A stretch of DNA of 64,000 bases, taken from assembly GCA_019747875.1 (NCBI GenBank), contig JAIEQI010000024.1, positions 1 to 64,000 on the forward strand, in the 5' to 3' direction. The notes beneath the pieces are model-generated. The model did not search any database and had not been told where the DNA came from. It saw only the letters and a list, made by a program, of their open reading frames with translations. The position numbers and the translations under genes were made by a program. Numbering within the stretch: the stretch's first letter is position 1; each line of letters begins with the position of its first letter. Below are positions 26,817 through 36,000 of the stretch, one piece after another. The DNA comes from Candidatus Obscuribacterales bacterium. GTDB lineage: Bacteria > Cyanobacteriota > Vampirovibrionia > Obscuribacterales > Obscuribacteraceae.

Positions 26817-29800
26817 TTACTCCCAGAGAAGTCGCTGCGCCAGACTAGCACCCATTCCAAAATAGCGATTCAGTAGTTCGGGATTGTCTTCTGTCGCCAC
26901 GATAAAGCCGGGACTTACATACTTATTCCAGGCGGACTCAAATGCTGCTCTTCCTTTTTCTGAACGAGCCAACAAGCTAGGAACTGGATAATATGCAGCA
27001 ATGCGTGGTTCGGCGCGCCCTTTCAAATAAGCTTTGAAGAAACGGTCTTCGCTTTCTTCCGCTTCAGCTGTGACAAAACGATCTTTGCCAAAAGACTTAG
27101 CGAACAAGTCGATCGCCGACACATTCGTTGAACTCTTGAATGTCTTAGGTAGCAGTTTTGCCTTCCGAGACAATGGGAAGCCCATTGTCTCTTCATCCGG
27201 AGCACTTTCTGAAGCGGAAGCTACGCCGCTAGTATCATTGGCGGTGATAGTGGGCGCTTGAGGGTTCGCGCTAGCAAGACCGGGATCGGCATTGATCATA
27301 GGAACTGTAGGATCAGGGATTCTATCAGTAGCTTTCGGATCTGCATTGAATTCAGAAGAACTTGCTTCAGCACTGATACTAGTTGCATCGGCTGAAACAA
27401 CGGATTCCGATTCCGGAGCCAACCCATCAATATTGGTTTGCGCAACTTTCAGCAGCTTGCGCTTCGAGTTTTTTTCCGCACCTTTATTGCGCGGCTCAGG
27501 AAAGACATACTCGTATTTCGGGATCAAGTAGGGCTGATTGCGTACTGGTGCAAGCAATTCTTTTACGCACTTGACGAAGTACTGTGATTGTTGAGAATCA
27601 ACATTGTCGAGAAACAAACGGTAGCTTCCATCAGATCTGATGCTCAGCTTGATTGAATCTTTGGTTAGATGACTGGGAAGCAATTTAGCATGCTGCAATC
27701 CGCTCAAAATTGCCCTTGCCATATCAAATAGCGAAGACTCTTGCGTATTCGGACGACAAATCTCTTTCTTCAATTTTGAATAGAGTTCAGAATAACGCCT
27801 GTGCGCTAACGCAAGTCCACCAAGGAAAGGCAAAATTGCAACAGCTCCAGGAAGAGCCAGATTGCTTACGAAAAACGCGGTTACAAGGGATATCAACGCT
27901 CCAAGTCCACCGCATTCGAGAATTACGCCCGTGAGATTATCTCGAAGCATTTTGCTATGAACAGGATAATCGAGATCCTGGCGAATATTGGGCGGAGTGA
28001 GCGCCAACTTCCGCATTTTTGTTATTTCCACGCATCCGAGAGTTTTGTTCTGATAAGGTTCGCCGACTTTCCACAGGTCATAAATTCCATCTCTCACAAG
28101 CGCGCGCAGTCTCATCTCTTGATTGAAATCTTCCAAGTTTGCAAAGATTTCGGCTGGGCTCAATTCAGAGAAAGATGGATGAACGTGCCCGACACCACAT
28201 TCGACTTGACCATCATCACAGATACCAAAATATCCTTCGTGTTTGCGAGCAAAGCGCTGGTAGTCGTTCAGACCTTTTTCGAGGTAGGGCGCGATACATA
28301 CCACGTCCCAGTTGTTAGCTACTTTTCTGCCGCCCAACGGATCCGTTGTGTTTATGCGAATGGATCTTCCACGCAGCTGTTTCACAGAAACTGGCGTAGT
28401 TGTCGTCGTCAAGTCAATCAATGTATTCAGTGATTGGCAATCCCAACCCTCGCCAAAAATACCACGAGTACCAATCAGTGTTTTAGTAATACCACGTTCA
28501 AGAATCTTGGTAGCAAGCCGCACATATAGACGTGCTTCCCACTCAGAAGAGGAACCCTTCAAGCCGACAAAAGCTTCGCCATAATGTTCTTCGAGGGAGA
28601 GTTCAATGCGGAAGCCCTCAGCGCAAAGTTGTTCTTGCATTGCTGCGCAAAACTGCTCCTGTATCCGCTTATCGATCAGAATCAGTGAACCAGTGACGAG
28701 GCAAGGATTGATCTCAGCGCTTACCTCGGCTTTGAGAAGTTCACGAAGCACAGCAATTGCGCCGCCAGATTCTTCGGTCAAAACACCCTTCGTTTGCTTT
28801 GCTGCCGTAGCTGACATTCGTTCAAAGTCCGTAACCACGGCACAACGCAAGCGCTCTGCTAAATTGCGATGCTCAACTGATAATATTTCAGCAACCGCCC
28901 GCGATTTACTTTTGCTGAATGCTAGAACCCGATCCACTGGAGACGCCTGCTTGCGAATCCCTTTTTCCGTCAGTCCATAGCCCAGCTTCGCAATTGCTCC
29001 GCGGATTTTTTCATAAAGATGATGGTCCTCTGTGGATGCACTGACTTTGAGGCAGTTGAGTGCAAAGTCTTCCAGGATATTCATCCAATCATCGAGCAAC
29101 GGCGACTGCATGAGGTGTGTCGAAAGTTCTTGGTCCAACGGCAAAGCGAGGCGATGCTTCCAGGCATATCGAATGAAGGCACTGGCAAGATCTCGCTGCT
29201 TGTTGGCAAACTCTTTCCAACTGCCTGCCGCTTCATCATTGATTCTTTGCTCTACCCACTTGGTTAGAAGCGCTCCTTCCGGCAGCGAAAGCTCTTCTAA
29301 AAGGGTATGAAATTCTTCGTGTTGATCTTCGAGAAATTTTTCCTCAGCAAAAGTAGGCGAAACAAAATAGACCAGATCCTGAAATGGTGCCAACCCACCT
29401 TCGCGCACCAGAGCTGGTGTCGGTACTTGATAATCAATTTCACCGACAATTGATAAATATCGGTTCTCCTGACTCTGAGATTTGCCTTCAGGAGGCGTTC
29501 CTGTCAACCCAATCACCAGTGGATTGTCGAGACGCTTTATCAGATGGGTCATGATCGCGGCCCAGTAATCCGTCAAGTGGTGGCACTCATCGAAAATTAC
29601 CGTCTTAAACTTCTGCCGGCGCAATGATTGGATCAAAGCCAGCGCATTTGGGTGAATTACTTCGGAGATATCCAATACATCTGTCAGCTTGCGGCGCAAT
29701 CTCGTAAGATGTCGCGACATTTCTTTGTCATATGCTTTGCTATTGTTTTGCAGCAACTCCAATATTCTTAGCTCAGCATCGCCATGAGAGAGACCTTTTT

Positions 29801-30308
29801 CAATAAGCTCTTCAACCCATCCTTTATGAGCCAGCTTTTCCAAGTATTCCTGCTCTCTTCCAGGGGTGGAAAGGACCTGGTAAGTAAGAAGAGTTATTGG
29901 CTTGAGAGGTTTGTCTTCGTGCGTTCCGAGAAGATGCCGTACCCCAAAATCTTCTTCACCTACAGGCAGAAAAAGATTCAACTTTTCCCCCCACTGCGCC
30001 TGGATGGTCGTAGTTGGAGAAATAATCAAGGTATTTTGCTGTAGTTCAGCCGCCAGCTGAAGTCCGATAATAGTTTTACCGGCTCCAGGGGGCGCAACGA
30101 TATGCAGTTCACGCTCTCCCCTTGCCATTTTGAGCTTTATCAATTCGAGAATTTCTTGCTGATATCGCCTTAGCGGAAAACGAAAAGACAAACCGGCAAG
30201 CGGACTTGTCTCGTCTTTCTCTTCGCTTACTAAAGCTGGGTTCTCGCTCATCACAAATTTTTCGTTTTGCCCTACTGGCAAGGGCTTGGAAGAAAAGAAT
30301 CCAAACAA
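26817..30308 (-). CDS. Very long SF2 helicase with internal hydrophobic segments
   Basis: The product has 1163 residues. Helicase domain 1 starts with FRFPLRRYQQEILELI, Walker A IVAPPGAGKTIIGLQLA, Walker B VIFDECHHLTDYWA and motif III GLTGTPPEG. Domain 2 has IGTRGIFGEGWDCQSLN and QLRGRSIRIN (motif VI). Between the two lie about 330 residues, longer than normal. After the helicase core, residues about 790-835 contain two hydrophobic stretches (GLGALISLVTAFFVSNLAL, AVAILPFLGGLAL), then a Ser/Ala/Glu-rich linker and a last conserved-looking block (YYPVPSLLARSEKGRAAFES). The fold resembles type III restriction or UvrB-like helicases but there is no nuclease motif. Start is TTG 30308 or ATG 30251. 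Confidence 0.75.
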   Translation of the reverse strand: MFGFFSSKPLPVGQNEKFVMSENPALVSEEKDETSPLAGLSFRFPLRRYQQEILELIKLKMARGERELHIVAPPGAGKTIIGLQLAAELQQNTLIISPTTTIQAQWGEKLNLFLPVGEEDFGVRHLLGTHEDKPLKPITLLTYQVLSTPGREQEYLEKLAHKGWVEELIEKGLSHGDAELRILELLQNNSKAYDKEMSRHLTRLRRKLTDVLDISEVIHPNALALIQSLRRQKFKTVIFDECHHLTDYWAAIMTHLIKRLDNPLVIGLTGTPPEGKSQSQENRYLSIVGEIDYQVPTPALVREGGLAPFQDLVYFVSPTFAEEKFLEDQHEEFHTLLEELSLPEGALLTKWVEQRINDEAAGSWKEFANKQRDLASAFIRYAWKHRLALPLDQELSTHLMQSPLLDDWMNILEDFALNCLKVSASTEDHHLYEKIRGAIAKLGYGLTEKGIRKQASPVDRVLAFSKSKSRAVAEILSVEHRNLAERLRCAVVTDFERMSATAAKQTKGVLTEESGGAIAVLRELLKAEVSAEINPCLVTGSLILIDKRIQEQFCAAMQEQLCAEGFRIELSLEEHYGEAFVGLKGSSSEWEARLYVRLATKILERGITKTLIGTRGIFGEGWDCQSLNTLIDLTTTTTPVSVKQLRGRSIRINTTDPLGGRKVANNWDVVCIAPYLEKGLNDYQRFARKHEGYFGICDDGQVECGVGHVHPSFSELSPAEIFANLEDFNQEMRLRALVRDGIYDLWKVGEPYQNKTLGCVEITKMRKLALTPPNIRQDLDYPVHSKMLRDNLTGVILECGGLGALISLVTAFFVSNLALPGAVAILPFLGGLALAHRRYSELYSKLKKEICRPNTQESSLFDMARAILSGLQHAKLLPSHLTKDSIKLSIRSDGSYRLFLDNVDSQQSQYFVKCVKELLAPVRNQPYLIPKYEYVFPEPRNKGAEKNSKRKLLKVAQTNIDGLAPESESVVSADATSISAEASSSEFNADPKATDRIPDPTVPMINADPGLASANPQAPTITANDTSGVASASESAPDEETMGFPLSRKAKLLPKTFKSSTNVSAIDLFAKSFGKDRFVTAEAEESEDRFFKAYLKGRAEPRIAAYYPVPSLLARSEKGRAAFESAWNKYVSPGFIVATEDNPELLNRYFGMGASLAQRLLWE

Positions 30309-30498
30309 GTTTTTCTCTTTCCAGGCGCAGTTGCGCTATCATTGCCGGCTGAGACTGGAAGCACAGTCTCTATCATCCAACAACAAAGATAGATTAATTA
30401 CTTTCTTATAGCAAGGTGACAATTAATCCTTTTAGGGTTCACAGCATCCTCACCCGTGTGGCATAAGATGGTAGAGGTTCGGTTTAAGGGAACAAAAA

Positions 30499-31002
30499 AT
30501 GAACAGGAAAAGATTGTTGGTACTCGGGTTCAGCTTGATTTCGCTTGCAGTGCCTGCAGCGATGGCAGACGATTTTATCGACGACAGTGCTGATGCATCA
30601 TTCCAAGCGGATTCAGATAGTTTTAGTTCGTCGCTAGACAACCTGTCGTCAAGACAGCGTCGCGAGTCAGACTACAGCAACATGCAAGAAGCACACCGTT
30701 ATCTGACAAATCAGCAAGCGAACCAGACAGATACGTGGAAAGTTTCACAAGACGCATTCAATAACACACAACAGCAAATGGTCCTCTCCGGGGGCGCATA
30801 TAACAACCAGGGCTTCATTTGGCCAGGTGGTTTCGGTGGCGGCATGGGTGGTGGCGGCGGTGGAGGCTGGGGCGGAAGCGCTGGCGGCTTCGGTGGCGGT
30901 GGACAAATCATCCCCGACCAATTTAGCAGCGGACAACCACCGACATTCCAGACACCCAATTACGGGGGACGCTACTATCGTCGAAATGTGAGCACTAACT
31001 AG
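30499..31002 (+). CDS. Secreted glycine-rich protein
   Basis: This 167-residue protein has AAGGGA before the ATG. The signal peptide is RKRLLVLGFSLISLAVPAAM, cleaved near AMA-DD. An acidic Ser/Asp stretch (DDSADASFQADSDSF), a Gln/Asn-rich middle and a Gly/Trp-rich stretch (residues about 110-137, GGGMGGGGGGGWGG) follow. It ends in a Tyr/Arg-rich tail. I know no function for it. Composition suggests a surface or matrix-exposed disordered protein. It faces the minus-strand gene at 31004 head-on, with stops almost touching. Confidence 0.65.
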   Translation: MNRKRLLVLGFSLISLAVPAAMADDFIDDSADASFQADSDSFSSSLDNLSSRQRRESDYSNMQEAHRYLTNQQANQTDTWKVSQDAFNNTQQQMVLSGGAYNNQGFIWPGGFGGGMGGGGGGGWGGSAGGFGGGGQIIPDQFSSGQPPTFQTPNYGGRYYRRNVSTN

Positions 31003-31003
31003 C

Positions 31004-31645
31004 TCATTTCCAGGGTAATTTAGCCTTCGAGCCTGCACTTTTATTTATATCAGCAAGCAGCTTCTCGAAATCTCGTTTCGCATCAGACAGATTGACTTTC
31101 GAGTCAATCTGTTTTGACTTTTCAAAAGCAGTCCAGGTCATTACCCGCTTAGCGTGCGCACCACTTTCAGTGTGAAACTCCTGAGCGCACACCAATAGTC
31201 GTTTCTCCAGCTCATCACAAGCTTTGCCAGGCTTGAGCAAACTTTGCAAAAGACTTTGCGGTAACGCATTTGTCTCAGCGGACTTGTGCTCTTTGAGATA
31301 AGCGAACATCGAGTTTGCTTCTTCAGAAAGAGAATCCGTTTGCCAGGCTTCTTCGGACTTACCGATTGCCACAAGGTGCGCCCAGAGTTTTCGATGAACA
31401 AAGGTGACCTTACCAGAAACAAGCTTGCAAGTAACGATGTCGGCGTCGTCGTCCCACTCCGACGCTATCTTAAATATCTCGGATCCCTTCGGGTGCCCCC
31501 ACCAGGAACCAGAAACAGGCTCGCCAACGACTATGCCGACAAGGCTGGGAAATCGCTGGTCCTGCAATAGCAATAGTCCATACTCCAGCAAGCATTCTTT
31601 GGCTTTTAAGGCATTTGAGTTACGATCATTCGATGCTTTTGCCAT
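31004..31645 (-). CDS. Conserved uncharacterised protein with SWWGHPKG motif
   Basis: This 213-residue protein starts at ATG 31645; a TTG at 31657 gives four more residues. The N-terminal half has the block GSWWGHPKGSEIFKIASEWD, then DIVTCKLVSGKVTFVHRKLW, a pattern I associate with a widespread unnamed bacterial family. The C-terminal half (residues about 130-213) is helical and includes CDELEKRLLVCAQEFHTESG. It has no signal peptide, membrane helix or known catalytic motif. The gene is not in an operon. The family is real by its conserved look; its function is unknown. Confidence 0.65.
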   Translation of the reverse strand: MAKASNDRNSNALKAKECLLEYGLLLLQDQRFPSLVGIVVGEPVSGSWWGHPKGSEIFKIASEWDDDADIVTCKLVSGKVTFVHRKLWAHLVAIGKSEEAWQTDSLSEEANSMFAYLKEHKSAETNALPQSLLQSLLKPGKACDELEKRLLVCAQEFHTESGAHAKRVMTWTAFEKSKQIDSKVNLSDAKRDFEKLLADINKSAGSKAKLPWK

Positions 31646-31657
31646 TATTCGGACCAA

Positions 31658-32282
31658 AAGGTGCTACCAATAGAGTAACTTTTGGATCGGTGCGCCGCAA
31701 GAACTAGCGTAACCAGGACGATACCTACCTTCCCGCCCAAGAATTCGCAGTTCGACCAAAATAGATGCTGTCATCACATATCCATATTCGTACTCGTTAT
31801 TCGACGAGGCGTGGCTTAGTGGAGATCTGCGCTGCAATGAGGATTCTAGAATCTATGGAAGGAAAAAAAACTACGACTGGATTAGCGCTCCCTTCTTACC
31901 TTTATGGATTTTTCTCTCTAGATCTTCCCGGAATTGCCGTATATTGGATGTCTTGACCGGCTTCTTTACCGGCCACGGCCAGCCCTCAAAACAGCCCAGG
32001 TTGAGGTCCAAGAAGTTTCTCATGTCAAGAAACATGATTTTATTAGGAAATCTCCTGGTAGCAGGGTTTTCCGGAAATGCGCTCGATGTTGTCAGTGTCC
32101 AAAATCTTTCACCTCAACCCAATGCTGAGTTGAGGGGCGTTCGCGCGCCAGGCATCTTGCCAACCCTGACGTCAAGTGCTATTCTGTAATTAGCGTATAC
32201 ACAACGCTTATTTGAATAACAGAAGCGGCGCGGTCGCTGAAGGCAGATCCAGACCCAGTCACCCGCCGCCCGAGGGGGCGCA
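31658..32282. other. Intergenic stretch with one doubtful small ORF
   Basis: About 620 bases. A 55-codon ORF from ATG 32022 to 32189 has a hydrophobic start (MILLGNLLVAGFSGNA) like a signal peptide but no good ribosome site. I leave it as a possibility only. GC-rich sequence with CGAGGGGGCGC lies just before the next gene and supplies its ribosome site. No RNA gene was recognised. Confidence 0.3.
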
Positions 32283-32753
32283 ATGGGCAGAGTATTGTTC
32301 TTTCTAACACTAGTGGCAGTGGCTTATTACTTGCATTCAACTGGTATTTTGGCATCCATTAATAACGGCAATCAGGCAATAGTAGGCAAAGATTGCGAAT
32401 TAGCATCACCCTACAAATCAGGAGTCTATGTCGGTGCCACCAAACACCTGGCGGCAATACCAATAGATGCCACCATCGGCAACGAATACCTTCGAACTCC
32501 CGCAAAGACAGAACTACAGCGTTGTCTAAATGATGGACGAATAGTCAGCCTGCCGGATCACACAAAAGTTAGGGTTCTAGGAAATGACAAAGTGGTTCTA
32601 TATGCAATTCCACATGGACTGGTAAAAGTCAAAATCCTCAATGGTGAGTACAAGGGTTCGCAGGGATGGGTAGAACGCGAGCGCGTAATCGACACCCCCT
32701 TGCACCGCATATACAATCAGTTTTTGAGACCTGGCCGCCTCCAAAAAGATTAG
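32283..32753 (+). CDS. Membrane-anchored or secreted protein with SH3-like C terminus
   Basis: This 156-residue protein starts at ATG 32283 behind GAGGGGG. The N terminus GRVLFFLTLVAVAYYLHSTG is a membrane anchor or uncleaved signal. The C-terminal half contains VRVLGNDKVVLYAIPHGLVK and VKILNGEYKGSQGWVERERV. This arrangement of short beta strands with a GW turn is typical of bacterial SH3-like domains (SH3b/SH3_3), which bind peptidoglycan or other ligands. The domain call is inferred from pattern only. It is followed by the 37-bp tandem repeat array. Confidence 0.55.
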   Translation: MGRVLFFLTLVAVAYYLHSTGILASINNGNQAIVGKDCELASPYKSGVYVGATKHLAAIPIDATIGNEYLRTPAKTELQRCLNDGRIVSLPDHTKVRVLGNDKVVLYAIPHGLVKVKILNGEYKGSQGWVERERVIDTPLHRIYNQFLRPGRLQKD

Positions 32754-32831
32754 GAAAAATAACGCCTGTTCGTAGGAAGCAACTTCCCAAATGCATCGTT
32801 AGTTCGATGAACGACGATTCAGTTCAACGAG

Positions 32832-32990
32832 ACAAGTGACAGAGACGCCACGTCAGCGGTCAACCGCACAAGTGACAGAGACGCCACGGCAAGCAGTCAA
32901 CCGCACAAGTGACAGAGACGCCACGGCAAGCAGTCAACCGCACAAGTGACAGAGACGCCACGGCAAGCAGTCAACCGCACAAGTGACAGA
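32832..32990. repeat. Minisatellite: five copies of a 37-bp tandem repeat
   Basis: The start ACAAGTGACAGAG occurs at 32832, 32868, 32905, 32942 and 32979 (period 36, 37, 37, 37). The unit continues with ACGCCACGGCAAGCAG and TCAACCGC and has almost no variation in the middle copies. There are no unique spacers, so it is not a CRISPR array, and the 37-base period cannot keep a reading frame. Two more ACAAGTGA words lie at 33022 and 33038, at the very end of the nth coding sequence. Confidence 0.9.
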
Positions 32991-33017
32991 GGTGCAAGTC
33001 GAGCGGCAGAACTAGAA

Positions 33018-33980
33018 CTAGACAAGTGAGCTCGGGCACAAGTGATTGATCGGGCAATCCGCGCAATCAGGATTTCGCGCATAACACAGCCTGCGACCGT
33101 GAAAAATCAAGGTGATACCATAAAGCGACCAGTCTTGATCAGGATACAATTTTTGAAGGTCCACCTCAATCTTGAGTGGATCCTCATTGTTTGTTAGACC
33201 CAATCGCTTCGACAGGCGTTGCACGTGTGTATCGACTGCCCATCCTGGGATCTTATGAATCACGCCGAGAACGACATTGGCGGTTTTGCGACCAACACCA
33301 GGCAAGGTGACCAACTCCTCCAAATTATTCGGCACTTTCGAACCAAAATTATTCACAAGAGACTGTGCGCAAGCCTGAATCGTTTTTGCTTTGTTGTTGT
33401 AGTAACCGGTCGGCTTGATGATTTCCTTCACTTCCTCTATATCAGCTTCAGCCAGGGACCTTGCCGTTGGAAATTTTTCGAAGAGTTTAGGTGTAACTTT
33501 GTTGACCTGGACATCCGTCGTTTGTGCCGAAAGAATTACTGAAATCAATAATTCAAAATCATTCTTGTAGGTCAACTCACACTCGGCATCAGGATATCGT
33601 TTGCACAACAGCCTCATCATCTCTCCGGCTGTGGCTTTGCTAACCAATTTAACAGACTTATGGAGCTTCTCTTCGGCACCATTTTTATCAACCGATTTTC
33701 CGCTCTTTGCGGAGATTTTCTTTACTGTTTTGGTGGTTGGATTAGCACTCTTAGCGCGACTGGGCTTTTCGTCGAGCTCCGACTTTCGCTCTTCCTTTGT
33801 TTTCAGTGTGCTTGTCACCTTAGGAGCCGATCGTTTTGATACTGCTTGCATCACAGATCCTGGCTTTTCTATCGCCGGCTTCACCACCGTTGGTTTAGCC
33901 GAAACAGCTTTCTTTGACTTGGCTGGCTTGGAGGGAGGAGAAGTTTTGCTAGCTTTATCGTTTGTATTTTTCTTTGCCAT
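33018..33980 (-). CDS. nth: Endonuclease III with long basic N-terminal extension
   Basis: This is a DNA glycosylase/AP lyase removing oxidised pyrimidines. The start is ATG 33980 (320 residues), with a TTG at 33995 possible. Catalytic features are the HhH motif LPGVGRKTANVVL with the catalytic Lys, VDTHVQRLSKRLG with the catalytic Asp, and the [4Fe-4S] cysteines CYARNPDCADCPINHLC (C-x6-C-x2-C-x5-C). The first about 115 residues are Lys/Ser/Thr/Pro-rich and low in complexity, resembling histone H1-like tails; E. coli Nth (211 residues) has nothing like it. The last codons contain two words of the adjacent minisatellite. It follows ispE on the same strand. Confidence 0.93.
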   Translation of the reverse strand: MAKKNTNDKASKTSPPSKPAKSKKAVSAKPTVVKPAIEKPGSVMQAVSKRSAPKVTSTLKTKEERKSELDEKPSRAKSANPTTKTVKKISAKSGKSVDKNGAEEKLHKSVKLVSKATAGEMMRLLCKRYPDAECELTYKNDFELLISVILSAQTTDVQVNKVTPKLFEKFPTARSLAEADIEEVKEIIKPTGYYNNKAKTIQACAQSLVNNFGSKVPNNLEELVTLPGVGRKTANVVLGVIHKIPGWAVDTHVQRLSKRLGLTNNEDPLKIEVDLQKLYPDQDWSLYGITLIFHGRRLCYARNPDCADCPINHLCPSSLV

Positions 33981-34014
33981 CTTGTCCACTTTCAACCATT
34001 CTATACATCTTCAT

Positions 34015-35025
34015 TTAGTGCTCTTCCAGCGATATCAGCCGTGGTCCATAAGACACCGTTTCAGCCAAACGAAAATCAATCGGTGGATGTGCTTCTCGTA
34101 TCACTTCTTCGGTACCATAATAGAATCCGATTTCGTCATCCAATAACATGTGCCTTCGTATATGGTGCCCCATTTCTCGCCCAGGGGTGATCGCAAAGAG
34201 GGTTGGACCGCTACCTGTCATATGACAGGCGAAAACTCCCTGAGATAAAAGATCATCATGCAGTTTCTTCAACTCGGGATGGGCGCCGAAAATCACGGGC
34301 TGAAAAACATTGCCCAGTCCCGATAACGTCATTTCAAGATCTGAATTTTCCAATCCTTGCCGAACCGCTGCTAAACTCAAGTAGGGTCTATGCGCTGCAT
34401 CTTGGTTTGCGACAGACTCATCATAAGTCTTGAACGCCCAGGGAGTCGAAACAGCGAGCTTCAAGGGTTTAACGATACACAACGAAAGATCGAGCTTGCG
34501 ATCTATGCGCTCTAGAACCTCACCACGACCTCGTCCTAGAGCTGTTCCACCGAGTATGCAAAAAGGCACATCAGATCCCAATTGCGCACCAAGTTCAAGT
34601 AATTCCTCGAGAGACAGTTTCTGCCCCAGCATTTCATTCAATGCAATCAAAACAGCCGCGGCATCGGTGCTACCACCAGCAAGACCGGCACCGATCGGAA
34701 TCCGTTTATCGAGTTCGACTACTGCTTTGTATTTACATTTAGACCCTATGTGGCGCAAGAACAAGTGAAATGCGCGAGCAATGAGGTTCGTTCCGTCCAG
34801 GGGAATCAACTTCCGAATAAAAGCTTCTTCCACTTTAATTTCAATCTCATTGGTTGACGCCTCCTGCAAATGGATTTTCAGTTCATCTTCCAGGCTTATT
34901 GCTTGAAAAATGGTTTCAATGTCATGAAATCCATCCGGGCGAAGTCCCAAGATATCGAAGCATAGATTGATTTTGGCCGGAGCCCTAACAATAGCTGTCT
35001 TCGATTTGACCAATGCGCTGTTCAT
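34015..35025 (-). CDS. ispE: 4-diphosphocytidyl-2-C-methyl-D-erythritol kinase
   Basis: This GHMP kinase of the MEP isoprenoid pathway phosphorylates CDP-methylerythritol. I start at ATG 35025, 4 bases after the rsmA stop; the frame is open up to 35064 but that would overlap. Motifs are RAPAKINLCFDILGLRPDGF, the ATP loop PIGAGLAGGSTDAAAVL, DVPFCILGGTALGRGRGE and the C-terminal HMTGSGPTLFAI. At 336 residues it is longer than most IspE (280-310) because of a C-terminal tail from about 305. The pairing rsmA-ispE is common in bacteria and supports the call. The product feeds the prenyl tail of menaquinone and undecaprenyl phosphate. Confidence 0.92.
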   Translation of the reverse strand: MNSALVKSKTAIVRAPAKINLCFDILGLRPDGFHDIETIFQAISLEDELKIHLQEASTNEIEIKVEEAFIRKLIPLDGTNLIARAFHLFLRHIGSKCKYKAVVELDKRIPIGAGLAGGSTDAAAVLIALNEMLGQKLSLEELLELGAQLGSDVPFCILGGTALGRGRGEVLERIDRKLDLSLCIVKPLKLAVSTPWAFKTYDESVANQDAAHRPYLSLAAVRQGLENSDLEMTLSGLGNVFQPVIFGAHPELKKLHDDLLSQGVFACHMTGSGPTLFAITPGREMGHHIRRHMLLDDEIGFYYGTEEVIREAHPPIDFRLAETVSYGPRLISLEEH

Positions 35026-35029
35026 GATC

Positions 35030-35938
35030 TTACTTCTTGATTGAAAGCTTCTTATCCAGGGCATTAGTTAGCATAGCAAATTGCACCAATGAAAATGTCT
35101 CCGCGCGGGCTTGTGGATCAATTCTCAGGTCCTTAAAGACCTCATCAATGGTCGACTGCGGAGCGCCAAGAGCTGTCAACGCATTGCGAAGCATCTTACG
35201 TCTTTGAGCAAAGCCAGCCTTAATTACCCGCCTCAATAGTTTTAGATTCGCACAATCGACCGGCGTGTTTTGATGAGGTATCAAACAGACGATTGCTGAA
35301 TCAACCTTAGGTGGAGGATAAAAAAGTTCGGCAGGCACCTGGCGAACAAGCTCAGCTACGCAGTGATATTGAATCAGTAGCGAGAGCTGGGCGAACTGCT
35401 TGGAGCCAGGTTGGGCCACCATTCGCTCAGCTACTTCTTTTTGCACCATCAAAACAATTCGATCAATCTGTTTAAGATTGGTGGCAGGTTCGCCAATCTC
35501 ACCTAATAAGTGCCCCAGAATTAATCCTGTTATTTGATATGGGACATTTCCAGCGACTTTGATCTTTTGTTTTTCGTCAGGCTCACTCCAACCCGGAGAG
35601 CCCTTCTCCCGAAACCGGCCGGAAGCAATGTCATAAGACAAGAAGTCGCCGTGTTTTATCGACAAGTTCGGTAAATTCAACGCCTTAAGTTCGCTGATAC
35701 TCTCACGATCAAGTTCGACAGCAGTAATTTTTGCGCCACTGGCAGCCAGAAATCGCGTCAAGAATCCAATACCGGGTCCAATCTCAAGAACATGATCCTC
35801 TGCTGTTAATTGAAGGCTATCAGCGATTGCTTGCAGAACTTCTGCATTCACCATAAAGTGCTGTCCAAGCTTCTTCTTTGTATGGAAGCCTCGAGCGAGT
35901 TTAAGCAAATTCTTCGAGCTTACTATCTCTTGAGTCAT
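35030..35938 (-). CDS. rsmA: 16S rRNA dimethyladenosine transferase
   Basis: This KsgA/RsmA protein dimethylates two adjacent adenines in helix 45 of 16S rRNA. The 302-residue product has KKLGQHFMVNAEVLQAIADS, the SAM motif VLEIGPGIGFLTRFLA, AVELDRESI, the NVPY catalytic motif in VAGNVPYQITGLIL, and the C-terminal domain with AGFAQRRKMLRNAL, all family hallmarks. A short insertion (GRFREKGSPGWSEPDEKQ) lies before the NVPY strand. It lies upstream of ispE and downstream of the CNNM-type gene by about 60 bases, all on the minus strand. Confidence 0.94.
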   Translation of the reverse strand: MTQEIVSSKNLLKLARGFHTKKKLGQHFMVNAEVLQAIADSLQLTAEDHVLEIGPGIGFLTRFLAASGAKITAVELDRESISELKALNLPNLSIKHGDFLSYDIASGRFREKGSPGWSEPDEKQKIKVAGNVPYQITGLILGHLLGEIGEPATNLKQIDRIVLMVQKEVAERMVAQPGSKQFAQLSLLIQYHCVAELVRQVPAELFYPPPKVDSAIVCLIPHQNTPVDCANLKLLRRVIKAGFAQRRKMLRNALTALGAPQSTIDEVFKDLRIDPQARAETFSLVQFAMLTNALDKKLSIKK

Positions 35939-36000
35939 TTTTCTCTACAGAACTTTCGCTTGCACAATTTTCGACCAAGCCGGATAAACCGTGGCACTCA

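Noticed and set aside
26817-31645. Restriction or defence island around the SF2 helicase
   Set aside because: No methylase, nuclease or known defence gene lies next to the helicase; the neighbours are a TerB-like protein, a Gly-rich secreted protein and an unnamed family.
32832-33000. CRISPR array
   Set aside because: The 37-bp units are head-to-tail with no unique spacers and no cas genes are present.
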